Under the pieces are notes generated by a model. It was not told where the DNA came from and made no database searches. It saw nothing but the letters and a program-made list of their open reading frames with translations. A stretch of DNA of 64,000 nt from Rouxiella aceris (GTDB lineage: Bacteria > Pseudomonadota > Gammaproteobacteria > Enterobacterales > Enterobacteriaceae). The stretch's first letter is position 1. The number at the start of each line of letters is the position of its first letter. Below, piece after piece: positions 50,234-60,619 of this stretch. The position numbers were made by a program, and so were the translations under genes. Location of the stretch: positions 248,001-312,000 of the forward strand of contig NZ_JAADJU010000006.1 of the NCBI RefSeq assembly GCF_012933545.1. The letters are read 5' to 3'.

Positions 50234-51280
50234 ATGGATATGAACACGCTAACCTGGCTGTACGGCAAGCCGTTATGCAACGGTAAACTCAAGGCCAATC
50301 CCGAAGATTTTATCGTTGAAGAAGATCTCGGCTTTGAACCCGACGGCGAGGGTGAACATCTGCTGGTGCGCATCCGTAAAAACGGCTGTAACACCCAGTT
50401 TGTTGCCGAACAGCTGGCCCGCTTCGCCGGTATCCCGGCCCGTTTCGTCAGCTATGCAGGACTGAAAGATCGTCACGCCGTGACCGAACAGTGGTTCTGC
50501 CTGCATCTGCCTGGCAAGGAAAATCCGGATCTCAGCCGTTTTGAGCTGGAAGGTTGCGAGGTGGTGCGCTTTGCCCGCCATCTTAAAAAAATGCGTATTG
50601 GTACCCTGAAAGGCAATGCCTTCACCCTGGTTCTGCGCCAGTTGAGCGATTTGGCCGATATCGAGCAACGCCTGCAAAAGATCGTCTCACAGGGCGTGCC
50701 TAACTATTTTGGTGTGCAGCGTTTTGGCCGCGGCGGCAATAACCTGGTGCAGGCGACTCGCTGGGCCAAAAATGAGATCCACGTAAAAGAGCGCCCGAAG
50801 CGCAGCTTTTATCTTTCCGCCAGCCGCAGTGCGTTGTTTAATATTATTGCCAGTCAACGTCTTGCTCAGGGGTTGATGAATGAAGCCATGCTGGGTGATG
50901 CCTTGCAGTTAAGCGGGCGCGGTAGCTGGTTTGTCGCCAAGGCCGAAGAGCTGGAGTCGGTGCAGTCTCGTGTTGCCAGCGGTGAGTTGTTAATTACCGC
51001 GCCGCTGCCGGGAGACGGTCCGCTGGGATCGCAGCTTGATGCCGAGGCGTTTGAGCAATCCTGCATTGCCGAGCAGACTGCGTTACTGTCGTTGCTGAAA
51101 CGCGAACGCGTCGAACCGGCCCGTCGTGCCATTATGCTGCACCCGCAAAACCTGAGCTGGAAAGCCTGGGATGAGGCGACACTGGAACTGAAATTCTGGC
51201 TACCGGCGGGCAGTTTTGCCACCAGTCTGGTCAGAGAAATCATGGGCCAGGACGCCGGTGAAATGGATATCGGCGAATAA
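50234..51280 (+). CDS. truD: tRNA pseudouridine(13) synthase TruD
   Basis: A 348-residue enzyme (E. coli 349) that makes pseudouridine 13 in tRNA-Glu. The catalytic Asp is in [14 protein letters not shown]. The TRUD insertion domain (about 160-300) begins after [14 protein letters not shown], and [13 protein letters not shown] is conserved. Starts 4 bp after ispF. In E. coli truD is followed at once by surE; here 5.2 kb intervene. Confidence 0.96.
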   Translation: MDMNTLTWLYGKPLCNGKLKANPEDFIVEEDLGFEPDGEGEHLLVRIRKNGCNTQFVAEQLARFAGIPARFVSYAGLKDRHAVTEQWFCLHLPGKENPDLSRFELEGCEVVRFARHLKKMRIGTLKGNAFTLVLRQLSDLADIEQRLQKIVSQGVPNYFGVQRFGRGGNNLVQATRWAKNEIHVKERPKRSFYLSASRSALFNIIASQRLAQGLMNEAMLGDALQLSGRGSWFVAKAEELESVQSRVASGELLITAPLPGDGPLGSQLDAEAFEQSCIAEQTALLSLLKRERVEPARRAIMLHPQNLSWKAWDEATLELKFWLPAGSFATSLVREIMGQDAGEMDIGE

Positions 51281-51344
51281 TAAACCTCCTTATCTTGATG
51301 AGGCCGCCTGTTGTAGCAAGTCTATTTTAGGGTGAGCACATCCT

Positions 51345-51412
51345 GGGGTCGTAGCGGGCTTGCCCGCTGGAGCGGCCATGGGATGTGCCATGCCCGTGTA
51401 TCTCGATGCTGA
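51345..51412 (-). mobile_element. Diverged relative of the MITE after truD
   Basis: GGGGTCGTAGCGGGCTTGCC followed by CGCTGGAGCGGCCATGGGATGTGC and TGTATCTCGATGCTGAT aligns with the longer MITE form (the 37-bp insert and core of copy 3) in reverse orientation. GCACATCC (51337-51344) and GGATGTGC (51381-51388) form an inverted repeat around an inner AGCGGGC-TTG-CCCGCT hairpin. Terminal repeats are not recognisable. The rest of the 360-bp truD-51641 gap shows only the next gene's RBS. Confidence 0.6.
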
Positions 51413-51640
51413 TAATAACGGGATCAAATACCTGAATTATCTCTGATGCTCCTGCTTTCCTCCCGACCGCTGCCTTTCCCTTACTGATTTCACCGCGATT
51501 GCCGATGGCCAGCCTCTGCCGTTACCTGGGATAAAGTGACAGGAACTCTTGCCCTCTGCCCGACACTTATTGCTTATATCGACATATTCCCCGCCGGTGT
51601 TCGCAGTAGGGTTACCCTGAATTCAGCAGAGGAGCGCATC

Positions 51641-54600
51641 ATGTCACTATTGCCTGTTAACGCAAGTTTATCCCCCCCTTCGCCATCAACCGCCAACTTG
51701 GAAAAACTGCCCGCCACCCTGCGTGCCGCCAGGCAGTATGCAACGTCTGCAGCAATCAATCGTCCTGCCGGGCGAGGTCGCGGACGGCGCGATTCGCCTC
51801 GGCAGCCGCATAATATTACTCGCCAGAGCGATGGCAGCTTGCGCGTTGACTATGAGAGTCAGATTGTTCTGCCAGCTTATGCACTTAAAAAGGGAGCAAC
51901 CAAAGACCCGGTTGCCCAGGACCATGCGCTGAGTCAGGACCAGCAAGCCGGTATCTTTAGCATCAGTCATCCACACACCGCAACCACCGGCAACCCGCCG
52001 GATGCGTTAGCAACGCGTTTTCAGGTGCGCTGGCATGATTTTTCGGTGCAGGAAACCTGGAACAAGGCGCTGACGCAGCAAGGCTATCCGCCGATGAAGG
52101 TGGTTTTTGACAGTAAAACCCGCAGTTGGCAGGTTGAGCCTAATGTGTTGCTTAATGCCATGGCGGAGAGTTTCTACCGTTATCAGGGGGGACCGGTGAC
52201 CGATGCCGAGCTGCCTGATAACACGCTGCTCAAGCGAGGGCAGAATATCTGGGTGAGGATTAATGGTCGGGTGTTTCCCATTGCCGAGCAAAAGAAAGAC
52301 GTCGTCATTATGCATCCCATCACGCGCAACAGTATGGGCACCCCCAGCGGCGGGCAACTCCCGCCAGCTATCAGGCAAGAGAGCGAATATTTTATCAAGA
52401 CCCCGGTCGGCAAAGATATGGCCGACTGGCCGCCGCTGAAGATTGTCAAGCAAACCGGCAAATGGATCCTCATGCTTGATCCGTCATTGGTCAATACCCT
52501 GCTGACGGTACTGGGCAAAGCCCGGCTCTACGGCATTGACCCAGGCCCTCCCCCCCGACAACAGGTGGGAGCGGATAACCTGCTGCAAAGCGGGCAAAAC
52601 TTTCTGCACGTCACCCATGACGTTAGCGTTAAGATCGGCAGTACCAGACTGCCTGCGGCCATCGATCCCGAGGGCAAGCTCCCGCCGCTGCCGCTGCAAT
52701 GGAACAGTGCCGACAAGGGCTATGACGTCCTTACTGAGCTGCGCAACCGGGGGCAGCGGACGCTGACGGAACGCGAGAGCTGGGGAATGCGTTTGCTGAT
52801 CCTCGGCATGATGATCAGAAACCCACTGTACGGTACGGTTGAACTGGTTAGCTCTTCTTTGGGCAATACTGCTGCCCAGCAAAGGCTGGGACATTTTATT
52901 GATACCGGGGAATATCCCGATGATAGCAGCCTCGGCGGACGGATCGCCAAGGGGCTCGATACCTGCCTCTACTTTATCTTCTTTTCGCAATCATCAGGGG
53001 CTGCTACCGGTCTGGAGATCGGCAGTTGGCTGGTGACCGGGCTGGGTAAAGCCTTGCTCAATTTACCGATGACCGAAGATGAAGCCGCCGGGGCGCTACA
53101 GTCTTTGCTTAATTTGCCCACGCAAATGCCGACGCAGAGCAAACATGAGGCTGCCCCGGCATTACGCTGGCTGGAGTCAAAAGTGGTGGATGAACCCAGG
53201 CTGGTGGCGGATACACGCTATGCCAATCTTTGGCGGCATCAGGAGAGTGGCAAACAGTATGTGCAACAGCAAGGTGACCCCCTGAGATATCGACCGGTGA
53301 GCGAGGAGAGTAGCGGGCACTTCCGTGAACTGTTTCCGGCGGATCGTCAGCCAGGGCGGCATTTTACCACGGGAAGTGATGGCGAACTGCGGCTGATGAC
53401 CGCGCAAGAGCTGGCAATCTGGCAACAACCAACGGAGGCCGAGCTGGTGGCGCGCAATTTTACCCCCGTCGAGGTGATCAACCGTGATGGCTCAGTCAGC
53501 GAGGAGTATGCACCGATTTCCCCGGCGGGGATCAAGGCGACCTATCACTTTGACTCGGCAATGCGCAGCTTTCGGGCGACCGGCAAATCTATTGATGCCG
53601 AGGATCAGGTGGTTGGATTACCCGGTGGGGCACATCCGACGGAGGAGGAGCTTGGCGCGTCGGAACTATCGCTGGCGCAGCTAAGTCAGCCGCGCAGGGT
53701 CGAAGTGGCCCGCTGGGTCGAGAGTCATTGGTATGCAGCCATGACGGCGGGACCTTCTGCCTCCGCCAAGCTTGAAGCACTGCTGTCCCGTCCGGACAGA
53801 CCAAATTTTACCGCCGCGGAATTGCACGATGCGCTGCGAACACTCCCTATCAATATCCGCCCTGAAGTGAGTTTCAGGACCGTCCAGGCGGCGCTTACCC
53901 AGGCTTCGGTGAGCGTCAGCCCCGAGTTGAGCACCTGGGTGGAAAATCATTGGCTGCGCAATACAGAAATCTCGGTGAAAGACCGACTCGATATGCTGTT
54001 TGCCGTTGAGAATAAACCAGCATGTTCAGCCTTGCAGTTACATGCTGCCTTGCGGCGGCTACCGGAGACTATCCGCCCGGATATCAGTCTGCGAGCCGTC
54101 CAGGAAGCCATTACGCAGTCGGTGCTTAACGTTAGAGAAGGTGTCACCACCTGGGTGGCAGATAACTGGCAGGCAACGTCGGTCGCCGGGGCTGCGGTTA
54201 ACGCCAGGCTCAACGCGTTATTGGCTCGTGAAGATATCCCCGAAGGGTTGACGTCAGGAGTGCTATACCGGGCATTAAGGCGATTGCCCGAAAATATCAG
54301 ACCTGAAATGAGTCTGGGGACAATAAAAAATGCCTTCACTTTGAACAACGCCCAAGTTAGGCCAGAAGTGATGAGTTGGGTGCAGAGCCACTGGGGAGCC
54401 GCCTCCGGCATGCTGCATGGTCAACTCATGGCGCTGCTGGCTTGCGAAGGGCGGCCAGACGCGATAACCGGCCTGGAGTTACATAATGCCCTGCGTAATC
54501 TGCCCGCAGAGCAAAGACCAGTTATTGGTCTTAAAACTGTCCAGCGGGCACTTTCTCAGGCTAGCGCCAATGCCAGACCGGAGGTGGTGGCCTGGGTGCG

Positions 54601-55624
54601 TAATAACTGGGCCGCGACTTTGACGCATGGCCCGTCGATGAATACCCGGCTGGAAGCCTTGTTGGCCATGGATAACCGACCACCAGGCATCTTGGGCGGG
54701 GAGCTGCATAATGCCATTATGCAATTGCCGGCAGAGGTCAAACCGAATGTAATGCTGGGGACAGTACAGAATGCCCTCACTCTGGCCACCAGCAGGGCGA
54801 GAGTCGAGGTGGTCAACTGGGTGCGTGATAACTGGGGGCGACTCACGGCAACCCCGGAGCTTAGTAGAATTGATGCCCTGCTGGCCTGCTCGGGGCGACC
54901 GGCGGGTGTTTCCGCCGCCGAGCTACACTATGCCTTGCGGCAGTTGCCGGAAAGTGAAAGACCGGATTTGAGTATCAGGATTGTGCGCAACGCGCTTGCT
55001 CAGGCGACGGTCAAGGTCAGACCTGAGGTGGTGACTTGGGTGCGCAATCAATGGCAGAGATTTGAGGGCGAGGGGGTAGCCGTCAATAGCAGACTCACTG
55101 CGTTGCTTGCCGCAGAAGGTCGGCCGGTCGGGCTGTTATCCCCGGAGCTGTACCATGCCTTGCGGCAATTACCGCCGGCAATCCGACCGCAGATCGATTT
55201 GCCCATGGTGCAAAGAGCTTTTTCGCACCGAACCGATCGCGATGGTTTTACTCTGCCTTATCCGGTTTCCCAACCCTCTGCTGGTGTTGATTTTACCGGA
55301 GTGGAGTACCGGGACCGCACCCCGCTACCCTCGCCAGGTCCGCTGGATTTTAGCGGCATCGAGTACCGCGATCGGACACCGATCCAGTCGCCGGCACCTG
55401 GCCCGTTAGATTTTACCGGCATTGAGTATCGGGATCGCACCCCGACACCCTCGCCAGCACCTGTGCCGTTGGATTTTACCGGCGTTGAATATCGGGATCG
55501 CACACCTGCAGCCTCGCCAGCACCTGGCATAATAGATTTAGATGCTGCCAACACTCATTTAACCCATACCTCATCAGCAAATGGACAGCGGCAGCAGGTG
55601 CCGGCAAAACGGCAACGTACTTAA
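51641..55624 (+). CDS. Large repeat protein of unknown function, effector-like
   Basis: A 1,327-residue protein; ATG at 51641 after AGAGGAG (an upstream in-frame extension lacks an RBS). No signal peptide. Residues 1-60 are Ser/Pro/Arg-rich (SLSPPSPST, GRGRGRRDSPRQ), like a disordered secretion leader. About 60-660 is an unrecognised globular part. From about 688 to 1195 there are seven repeats of 72-75 residues, each opening with W-V-x3-[NH/QW]-W (691, 765, 837, 912, 984, 1059, 1132) and containing RLxALLA, ELHxALRxLP and IRPxxxL-TVQxAL: a probable helical solenoid. Four ~20-residue repeats (LDFTGIEYRDRTP-x-PSPAPGP) follow at 1216-1296. The tail PAKRQRT is basic. It is inserted between truD and surE. 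Function unknown; a translocated effector is one inference. Confidence 0.85.
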   Translation: MSLLPVNASLSPPSPSTANLEKLPATLRAARQYATSAAINRPAGRGRGRRDSPRQPHNITRQSDGSLRVDYESQIVLPAYALKKGATKDPVAQDHALSQDQQAGIFSISHPHTATTGNPPDALATRFQVRWHDFSVQETWNKALTQQGYPPMKVVFDSKTRSWQVEPNVLLNAMAESFYRYQGGPVTDAELPDNTLLKRGQNIWVRINGRVFPIAEQKKDVVIMHPITRNSMGTPSGGQLPPAIRQESEYFIKTPVGKDMADWPPLKIVKQTGKWILMLDPSLVNTLLTVLGKARLYGIDPGPPPRQQVGADNLLQSGQNFLHVTHDVSVKIGSTRLPAAIDPEGKLPPLPLQWNSADKGYDVLTELRNRGQRTLTERESWGMRLLILGMMIRNPLYGTVELVSSSLGNTAAQQRLGHFIDTGEYPDDSSLGGRIAKGLDTCLYFIFFSQSSGAATGLEIGSWLVTGLGKALLNLPMTEDEAAGALQSLLNLPTQMPTQSKHEAAPALRWLESKVVDEPRLVADTRYANLWRHQESGKQYVQQQGDPLRYRPVSEESSGHFRELFPADRQPGRHFTTGSDGELRLMTAQELAIWQQPTEAELVARNFTPVEVINRDGSVSEEYAPISPAGIKATYHFDSAMRSFRATGKSIDAEDQVVGLPGGAHPTEEELGASELSLAQLSQPRRVEVARWVESHWYAAMTAGPSASAKLEALLSRPDRPNFTAAELHDALRTLPINIRPEVSFRTVQAALTQASVSVSPELSTWVENHWLRNTEISVKDRLDMLFAVENKPACSALQLHAALRRLPETIRPDISLRAVQEAITQSVLNVREGVTTWVADNWQATSVAGAAVNARLNALLAREDIPEGLTSGVLYRALRRLPENIRPEMSLGTIKNAFTLNNAQVRPEVMSWVQSHWGAASGMLHGQLMALLACEGRPDAITGLELHNALRNLPAEQRPVIGLKTVQRALSQASANARPEVVAWVRNNWAATLTHGPSMNTRLEALLAMDNRPPGILGGELHNAIMQLPAEVKPNVMLGTVQNALTLATSRARVEVVNWVRDNWGRLTATPELSRIDALLACSGRPAGVSAAELHYALRQLPESERPDLSIRIVRNALAQATVKVRPEVVTWVRNQWQRFEGEGVAVNSRLTALLAAEGRPVGLLSPELYHALRQLPPAIRPQIDLPMVQRAFSHRTDRDGFTLPYPVSQPSAGVDFTGVEYRDRTPLPSPGPLDFSGIEYRDRTPIQSPAPGPLDFTGIEYRDRTPTPSPAPVPLDFTGVEYRDRTPAASPAPGIIDLDAANTHLTHTSSANGQRQQVPAKRQRT

Positions 55625-56448
55625 CGTTAAACCGCCACTTGCCAGCAACTTCAACCTGGTTTCTGCCAGCGTTGAGGTTGCCAAGATGCCGCGTTATTTT
55701 CCACCTTGTGCCATCGTAAGGAATAAAAGTAGACCTACTTTTGCTGTCGCTGGATTTCATAAAGGAAACCATCATCAGGTTATATTCTTTGGGGATATCC
55801 TTGAGATCCATTTTTAATGGATAGCTTTGGGCATAATCTCCGGAGGACGCTTGGTCAGGATTATGTCAATAACCGATCATTAATTTTTACCTGCAATCGA
55901 TGGCATAGTATCGTTGTTGTTCGTGAGCACAAAAAACTGACCTGATAGTCCCGGCAGATCATATCAAGCCAGCCAGGTGGCTACTTTCCCAAGTGTATAG
56001 GTTTTTTTCACCGATATGTCCTTATCAGTTTTACTTTTACTAAATAACAGCGCAGATGAAATTTTCGCGGTTAGGTATATATACATTACATTTTGTCTTA
56101 ATTCATTTCCGTCATGATGGCACAAGAGTTATCTGTTATTTAAGACGGTTTTAGAGTGTAAATAAAGAGTGTTCTTTTCAGTTAATTGTTATCGATGGCC
56201 AAAGAAATAAGGGCTATTTTTTATTTCCCAACGATTGGTAAATTATTCTTAATAAGCCGGATTTTTCTCTGTAGCAACGCCGGGGACAAGGGTTATAATC
56301 ATTTCCGGTTCAGACCGCGCTCGACTACACTTTGCCCTGACAGATGCGGCTGGAAAGCCAAAACCTTCAGCAGGGTCGCGGGGGGAGTAAAGGGGAATAG
56401 ACGGATGACAATCAGAGGATTTTTTTTGCACTCTAACGAGAACAAGGC
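55625..56448. other. 824-bp AT-rich gap before surE
   Basis: No supported gene. A minus-strand frame from 55811 reads plausibly (MDLKDIPKEYNLMMVSFM) but has no Shine-Dalgarno and runs into the antisense of the repeat protein. From 55860 the DNA is AT-rich, with a small hairpin AGCCA-N6-TGGCT near 55973. It probably contains the surE promoter and insertion scars. Confidence 0.5.
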
Positions 56449-57225
56449 ATGACATCTTTGATACGGATATTGTTGAGTAATGATGATGGCGTGTCAGCCC
56501 CCGGTATTCAAACGCTGGCCGCTGCACTGCGGGAATTTGCCGATGTCAGGTTGGTGGCTCCCGATCGCAATCGCAGCGGTGCCTCAAACGCGCTGACGCT
56601 TGACTCCCCTTTGCGTATTCAAACTTATCCCAACGGTGACTGTGCGGTAATTAATGGCACACCGACGGATTGCGTCTATCTCGGGGTTAATACCCTGATG
56701 CGACCACGTCCGGATATTGTCGTGTCCGGAATTAACGCTGGCCCCAATCTGGGTGATGATGTCATCTACTCCGGCACTGTGGCTGCCGCTATGGAGGGGC
56801 GCCATCTGGGTTATCCTGCGCTTGCCGTCTCCCTGGATGGCCATCGCCATTATGCCACTGCCGCCGCCATTACTTGCCGTCTGGTGCAGATGCTGGCCAA
56901 AGAACCGCTGCGTACCGGGCGTATTCTTAATGTCAATGTTCCCGATCTGCCACTGGATGAAATTAAAGGGCTGCGCGTTACACGCTGTGGTAGCCGTCAT
57001 CCTGCGGAACAGGTATTTTGTCAGCAGGACCCCCGCGGTCAGGACTTGTACTGGATAGGCCCGCCGGGTGAGAAGTTTGACGTGGCGGCAGACACCGACT
57101 TTGCTGCCGTTGCCGAGGGCTACGTTTCCATAACCCCTTTGCATGTAGATTTGACGGCCTATGCAGCGCAAGACATTGTCAGAACGTGGTTAGCCAAAGC
57201 CGAGGTGAGCGGGAATGGTGACTAA
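56449..57225 (+). CDS. surE: 5'/3'-nucleotidase SurE
   Basis: A 258-residue survival protein (E. coli 253), a metal-dependent nucleoside monophosphate phosphatase that can also act on short polyphosphate. The metal site is [13 protein letters not shown], with [10 protein letters not shown] and [18 protein letters not shown]. It starts [14 protein letters not shown], five residues longer at the N-terminus than in E. coli. Overlaps pcm by 11 bp. Confidence 0.95.
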   Translation: MTSLIRILLSNDDGVSAPGIQTLAAALREFADVRLVAPDRNRSGASNALTLDSPLRIQTYPNGDCAVINGTPTDCVYLGVNTLMRPRPDIVVSGINAGPNLGDDVIYSGTVAAAMEGRHLGYPALAVSLDGHRHYATAAAITCRLVQMLAKEPLRTGRILNVNVPDLPLDEIKGLRVTRCGSRHPAEQVFCQQDPRGQDLYWIGPPGEKFDVAADTDFAAVAEGYVSITPLHVDLTAYAAQDIVRTWLAKAEVSGNGD

Positions 57226-57841
57226 GCCAATGTACAATTTGCTTGAGCAGCTACGAAAGCAGGGCATCAGCGATGAGCAGTTGCTGCATGCGATCGAATC
57301 TGTCCCCCGTGAGCGCTTTGTTGATGAAGCTTTTCAGCATAAGGCTTATGAGAATACAGCATTGCCCATTGGGCTTGGGCAAACCATTTCCCAGCCTTAT
57401 ACCGTGGCGCGCATGACCGAACTCTTGTGTCTGCAACCTCAGTCGCGAGTGTTGGAAATCGGCACCGGTTCCGGCTACCAGACCGCTATTCTGGCGCATT
57501 TGGTTGAGCACGTTTTTTCTGTAGAAAGGATCAAGGGTCTGCAGTGGCAGGCCAAGCGCCGTCTGAAACAGCTGGACCTGCATAATGTTTCCACCCGCCA
57601 CGGCGACGGCTGGGAAGGTTGGCCATCGCGTGGTCCCTTTAATGCCATTATTGTTACCGCCGCACCGCCGGAGATCCCTCAGGATTTGATGACTCAGCTC
57701 GATGACGGCGGGATCATGGTGCTGCCGGTCGGCGAACAAAATCAGACGTTGCAGCGTATTGTGCGACGTGCAAACGACTTTACTATCGAAACGATTGAAG
57801 CTGTTCGTTTTGTGCCCTTAGTCAAAGGCGAGTTGGCCTGA
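57215..57841 (+). CDS. pcm: Protein-L-isoaspartate O-methyltransferase
   Basis: A 208-residue SAM-dependent repair enzyme (E. coli 208) that methylates L-isoaspartyl residues of aged proteins. Motif I is [16 protein letters not shown]. The family start region reads [31 protein letters not shown] in the expected place, and [16 protein letters not shown] is conserved. It overlaps surE by 11 bp, indicating coupling. Confidence 0.96.
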   Translation: MVTKPMYNLLEQLRKQGISDEQLLHAIESVPRERFVDEAFQHKAYENTALPIGLGQTISQPYTVARMTELLCLQPQSRVLEIGTGSGYQTAILAHLVEHVFSVERIKGLQWQAKRRLKQLDLHNVSTRHGDGWEGWPSRGPFNAIIVTAAPPEIPQDLMTQLDDGGIMVLPVGEQNQTLQRIVRRANDFTIETIEAVRFVPLVKGELA

Positions 57842-58102
57842 TGACCCATTTTTATCGCTGTCAGCCGCTAACCCCTTAAAATTTATATACAACTGTTTTA
57901 TGGTGCAAAAGTTGCGTTGTTGATAGCATTCACTAACATTTTTTATTCTCACAGTTTTTTTAACTATCGCCATCGGGGTGTCGGTTATCTGCCACCTTGA
58001 GGTCAACGGGCTGCTCTTCGTTGTTATTACGTTCTTCACAAGAGCCGGACATCGTTGAGTGCTGCACCGAGATAGATTCTGATTTGCTGTTATGGGGGAG
58101 TT

Positions 58103-59287
58103 ATGAGCACGGGAAGCCCAATTAAAACCTTAGGCCGCATTGCGGTATGTACATTTGTTGGCGCCTGGCTCGCGGGGTGTAGCAATAATAATAATGCCAC
58201 AACCTCCGCGCCGATTAGCAGCGTTAACGGGGGTGGGGGCATGCTGCAAGGCAACGGTGGCGGCGGTATGCTTCAGGGCAACAGTAGCGGCGGTATGCTG
58301 CAGAGTAATAGTGGCGGCGGCATGCTGCATGGCCCTAAGGTTACTCAGGCTGTTCCGGTCAGCCAGGGCAATATTGGGGGTCGGAATACTCCGAATTCCA
58401 GCGCCAATGCGCCAATGATTAATGCCCAGGGACATATCGTTTATAACCGCAGTTATAACAGTATTCCGAAGGGCAGCTACAGCGGTAGCACCTATCAGGT
58501 CAAGCGTGGTGATACCCTGTTTTACATCGCCTGGATCACCGGTAATGACTTCCGCGATCTCGCTGCACGCAACAATATTCCTGAACCTTACGGTCTTGAG
58601 GTAGGACAGACCATCCAGATCAATAATGTCTCTTCCACGGCAAGTAACGGTGGCATGCTGGCAACTTCACCGGCAACAAATGGCGGGATGTTGGCAACCT
58701 CTGATGCCACTCACGGGGGGGTAACAAAAGCGCCTTCAGGTGGCATGTTGCAGGGTCCAGTGGTTGCATCTCAACCAACTACCACGTATTCTGATTCTTC
58801 TAGTAAACAGAATGTAGGTAAGATGTTGCCTACAGCAGGGGTTGTGGCGACAACAACAGCACCTGTTACCGCACCGAGCACTCCCGTCGTCAGTACAACG
58901 AGCAATGGCGGTCCTGTTTCCTCTTGGAAATGGCCGACTGACGGGAAAATTATCGATAATTTCTCAGCTTCTGAAGGGGGAAATAAGGGGATCGATATTG
59001 CCGGTTCACGTGGTCAATCTGTGTTTGCCACTGCCAGTGGGCGTGTGGTGTATGCAGGTAATGCGCTGCGTGGTTATGGTAATCTGATCATCATCAAACA
59101 CAATGATGATTACTTGAGCGCCTATGCACATAACGATTCAATGCTGGTCCGGGAACAACAAGAAGTGCAGGCGGGACAAAAAATAGCGACTATGGGTAGC
59201 ACCGGAACCAGCTCAGTAAGATTACATTTTGAAATTCGTTACAAGGGGAAATCCGTAAACCCGCTGCGTTATCTTCCGCAGCGATAA
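58103..59287 (+). CDS. nlpD: Murein hydrolase activator lipoprotein NlpD
   Basis: A 394-residue outer-membrane lipoprotein (lipobox LAGC, Cys at 26) that activates AmiC at the septum. Residues 42-78 are a low-complexity GGGML-Q-GN repeat, recurring as NGGML later. LysM is at about 130-175 ([20 protein letters not shown]). The C-terminal M23/LytM domain is degenerate: the metal His-x-x-x-Asp motif reads NKGIDIAG and the final HxH reads RLHFEI, so it is regulatory, as in E. coli. In enterics the main rpoS promoter lies inside nlpD. Confidence 0.95.
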   Translation: MSTGSPIKTLGRIAVCTFVGAWLAGCSNNNNATTSAPISSVNGGGGMLQGNGGGGMLQGNSSGGMLQSNSGGGMLHGPKVTQAVPVSQGNIGGRNTPNSSANAPMINAQGHIVYNRSYNSIPKGSYSGSTYQVKRGDTLFYIAWITGNDFRDLAARNNIPEPYGLEVGQTIQINNVSSTASNGGMLATSPATNGGMLATSDATHGGVTKAPSGGMLQGPVVASQPTTTYSDSSSKQNVGKMLPTAGVVATTTAPVTAPSTPVVSTTSNGGPVSSWKWPTDGKIIDNFSASEGGNKGIDIAGSRGQSVFATASGRVVYAGNALRGYGNLIIIKHNDDYLSAYAHNDSMLVREQQEVQAGQKIATMGSTGTSSVRLHFEIRYKGKSVNPLRYLPQR

Positions 59288-59338
59288 GCCGGGCAGATTC
59301 TTAATTTCTGCTCTTGGGACCACGGGTAGGAGCAGCTT

Positions 59339-60340
59339 ATGAGTCAGAATACGCTGAAAGTTAACGAGTTACACGATGATGTAGATTTCGACGAGAACAG
59401 CGTTGAGGCCTTCGACGAAAAAGCTTCGATCGAGGAGTCTGTAGATAACGATGTTTCTGACGCTGATGCCGAAGAAGAGCTGTTATCACAGGCTGTAAGC
59501 CAAAGAGTGCTGGATGCAACTCAACTGTACCTTGGTGAAATTGGTTACTCTCCTTTGCTTACCGCAGAAGAGGAAGTTTATTTCGCACGGCGTGCGTTGC
59601 GTGGTGATGTGCCATCTCGCCGCCGCATGATAGAAAGTAACCTGCGTTTGGTGGTTAAGATTGCCCGCCGCTACAGTAATCGCGGCCTGGCACTGCTTGA
59701 TCTGATCGAGGAAGGTAACCTGGGTCTGATCCGTGCGGTTGAAAAATTTGACCCTGAACGTGGTTTTAGATTTTCTACCTATGCGACCTGGTGGATCCGA
59801 CAGACCATTGAACGGGCGATCATGAACCAAACCCGTACTATTCGTTTGCCGATCCACATTGTTAAAGAGCTTAACGTTTATCTGCGTACCGCGCGCGAAC
59901 TGGCGCACAAGCTCGATCACGAGCCAAGCGCCGAAGAGATCGCCGAACAGCTTGATAAACCAGTGCATGACGTCAGCCGTATGTTGCGCCTGAATGAGCG
60001 TATTACTTCTGTCGATACCCCATTGGGTGGCGACTCGGAGAAAGCGCTGTTAGATATTCTGGCCGACGAGAAAGAAAACGGTCCGGAAGACACCACCCAA
60101 GACGATGATATGAAACACAGCATCGTGAAGTGGTTGTTTGAGCTAAATGCCAAACAGCGTGAAGTGCTGGCGCGTCGTTTCGGTCTGCTGGGTTATGAAG
60201 CGGCTACTCTTGAAGATGTTGGCCGGGAAATCGGCCTTACGCGCGAACGCGTACGTCAGATTCAGGTTGAAGGCTTGCGTCGCCTGCGGGAAATTCTGCA
60301 GGGTCAGGGTCTGAGCATTGAAGCATTGTTTCGTGAATAA
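59339..60340 (+). CDS. rpoS: RNA polymerase sigma factor RpoS (sigma-38)
   Basis: A 333-residue stationary-phase and general-stress sigma factor (E. coli 330). An acidic N-terminus is followed by region 1.2 ([20 protein letters not shown]) and region 2 ([37 protein letters not shown]), which binds the -10 element. Region 3 and region 4.2 ([20 protein letters not shown]) bind -35 contacts. The frame is intact. AGGAGCAGCTT upstream of the ATG. Ends at a terminator duplicated around MITE copy 3. Confidence 0.98.
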   Translation: MSQNTLKVNELHDDVDFDENSVEAFDEKASIEESVDNDVSDADAEEELLSQAVSQRVLDATQLYLGEIGYSPLLTAEEEVYFARRALRGDVPSRRRMIESNLRLVVKIARRYSNRGLALLDLIEEGNLGLIRAVEKFDPERGFRFSTYATWWIRQTIERAIMNQTRTIRLPIHIVKELNVYLRTARELAHKLDHEPSAEEIAEQLDKPVHDVSRMLRLNERITSVDTPLGGDSEKALLDILADEKENGPEDTTQDDDMKHSIVKWLFELNAKQREVLARRFGLLGYEAATLEDVGREIGLTRERVRQIQVEGLRRLREILQGQGLSIEALFRE

Positions 60341-60401
60341 TGCGTAATGACAGACTACGCGGTTTTTAATTTTCGAAGCTAAAACCGCGACAAGATATAA
60401 A

Positions 60402-60588
60402 AAGGTGGAGTGTAAAAACTCCACCTGAGTTTGATGACAAAGTCGTCTTGATGATCGAGATACCCGGGCATAGCACACCCAGGGGCGCTCCGGCGGGCAA
60501 GCCCGCTACGACCCCAACGGTGCACTCTCCCTAATAACGAACTTTGTCAGCAGTCTGAAGGTGGAGTGTAAAAACTCCACCTTTTTTT
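60402..60588 (+). terminator. rpoS terminator hairpin, present twice around a MITE
   Basis: AAGGTGGAGTGTAAAAACTC followed by CACC occurs exactly at 60402-60425 and again at 60558-60581. The hairpin stem is AGGTGGAGT/ACTCCACCT. Only the right copy has a T-tract (60582-60588). The two form a ~24-bp direct repeat around the element, and the sequence is unrelated to the hairpin duplicated after cysH. Confidence 0.9.
60426..60558 (+). mobile_element. MITE copy 3 (long form) after rpoS
   Basis: A 133-bp version of the element at 40026: same ends (TGAGTTTGATGACAAAGTC ... CTTTGTCAGCAGTCTGA) and same core. A 37-bp insert after AGGGGCGCTC contains the hairpin GGCGGGC-AA-GCCCGC-type sequence. The insert is also seen in the diverged copy at 51345, so the long form may be ancestral. 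Confidence 0.85.
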
Positions 60589-60619
60589 TATATCTGCTTA
60601 TGGCAAGTAATGCGAGCCG

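Noticed and set aside
55476-55811. 111-codon minus-strand frame after the large repeat protein
   Set aside because: No ribosome site, and half of it is antisense to the C-terminal repeats; no recognisable family.
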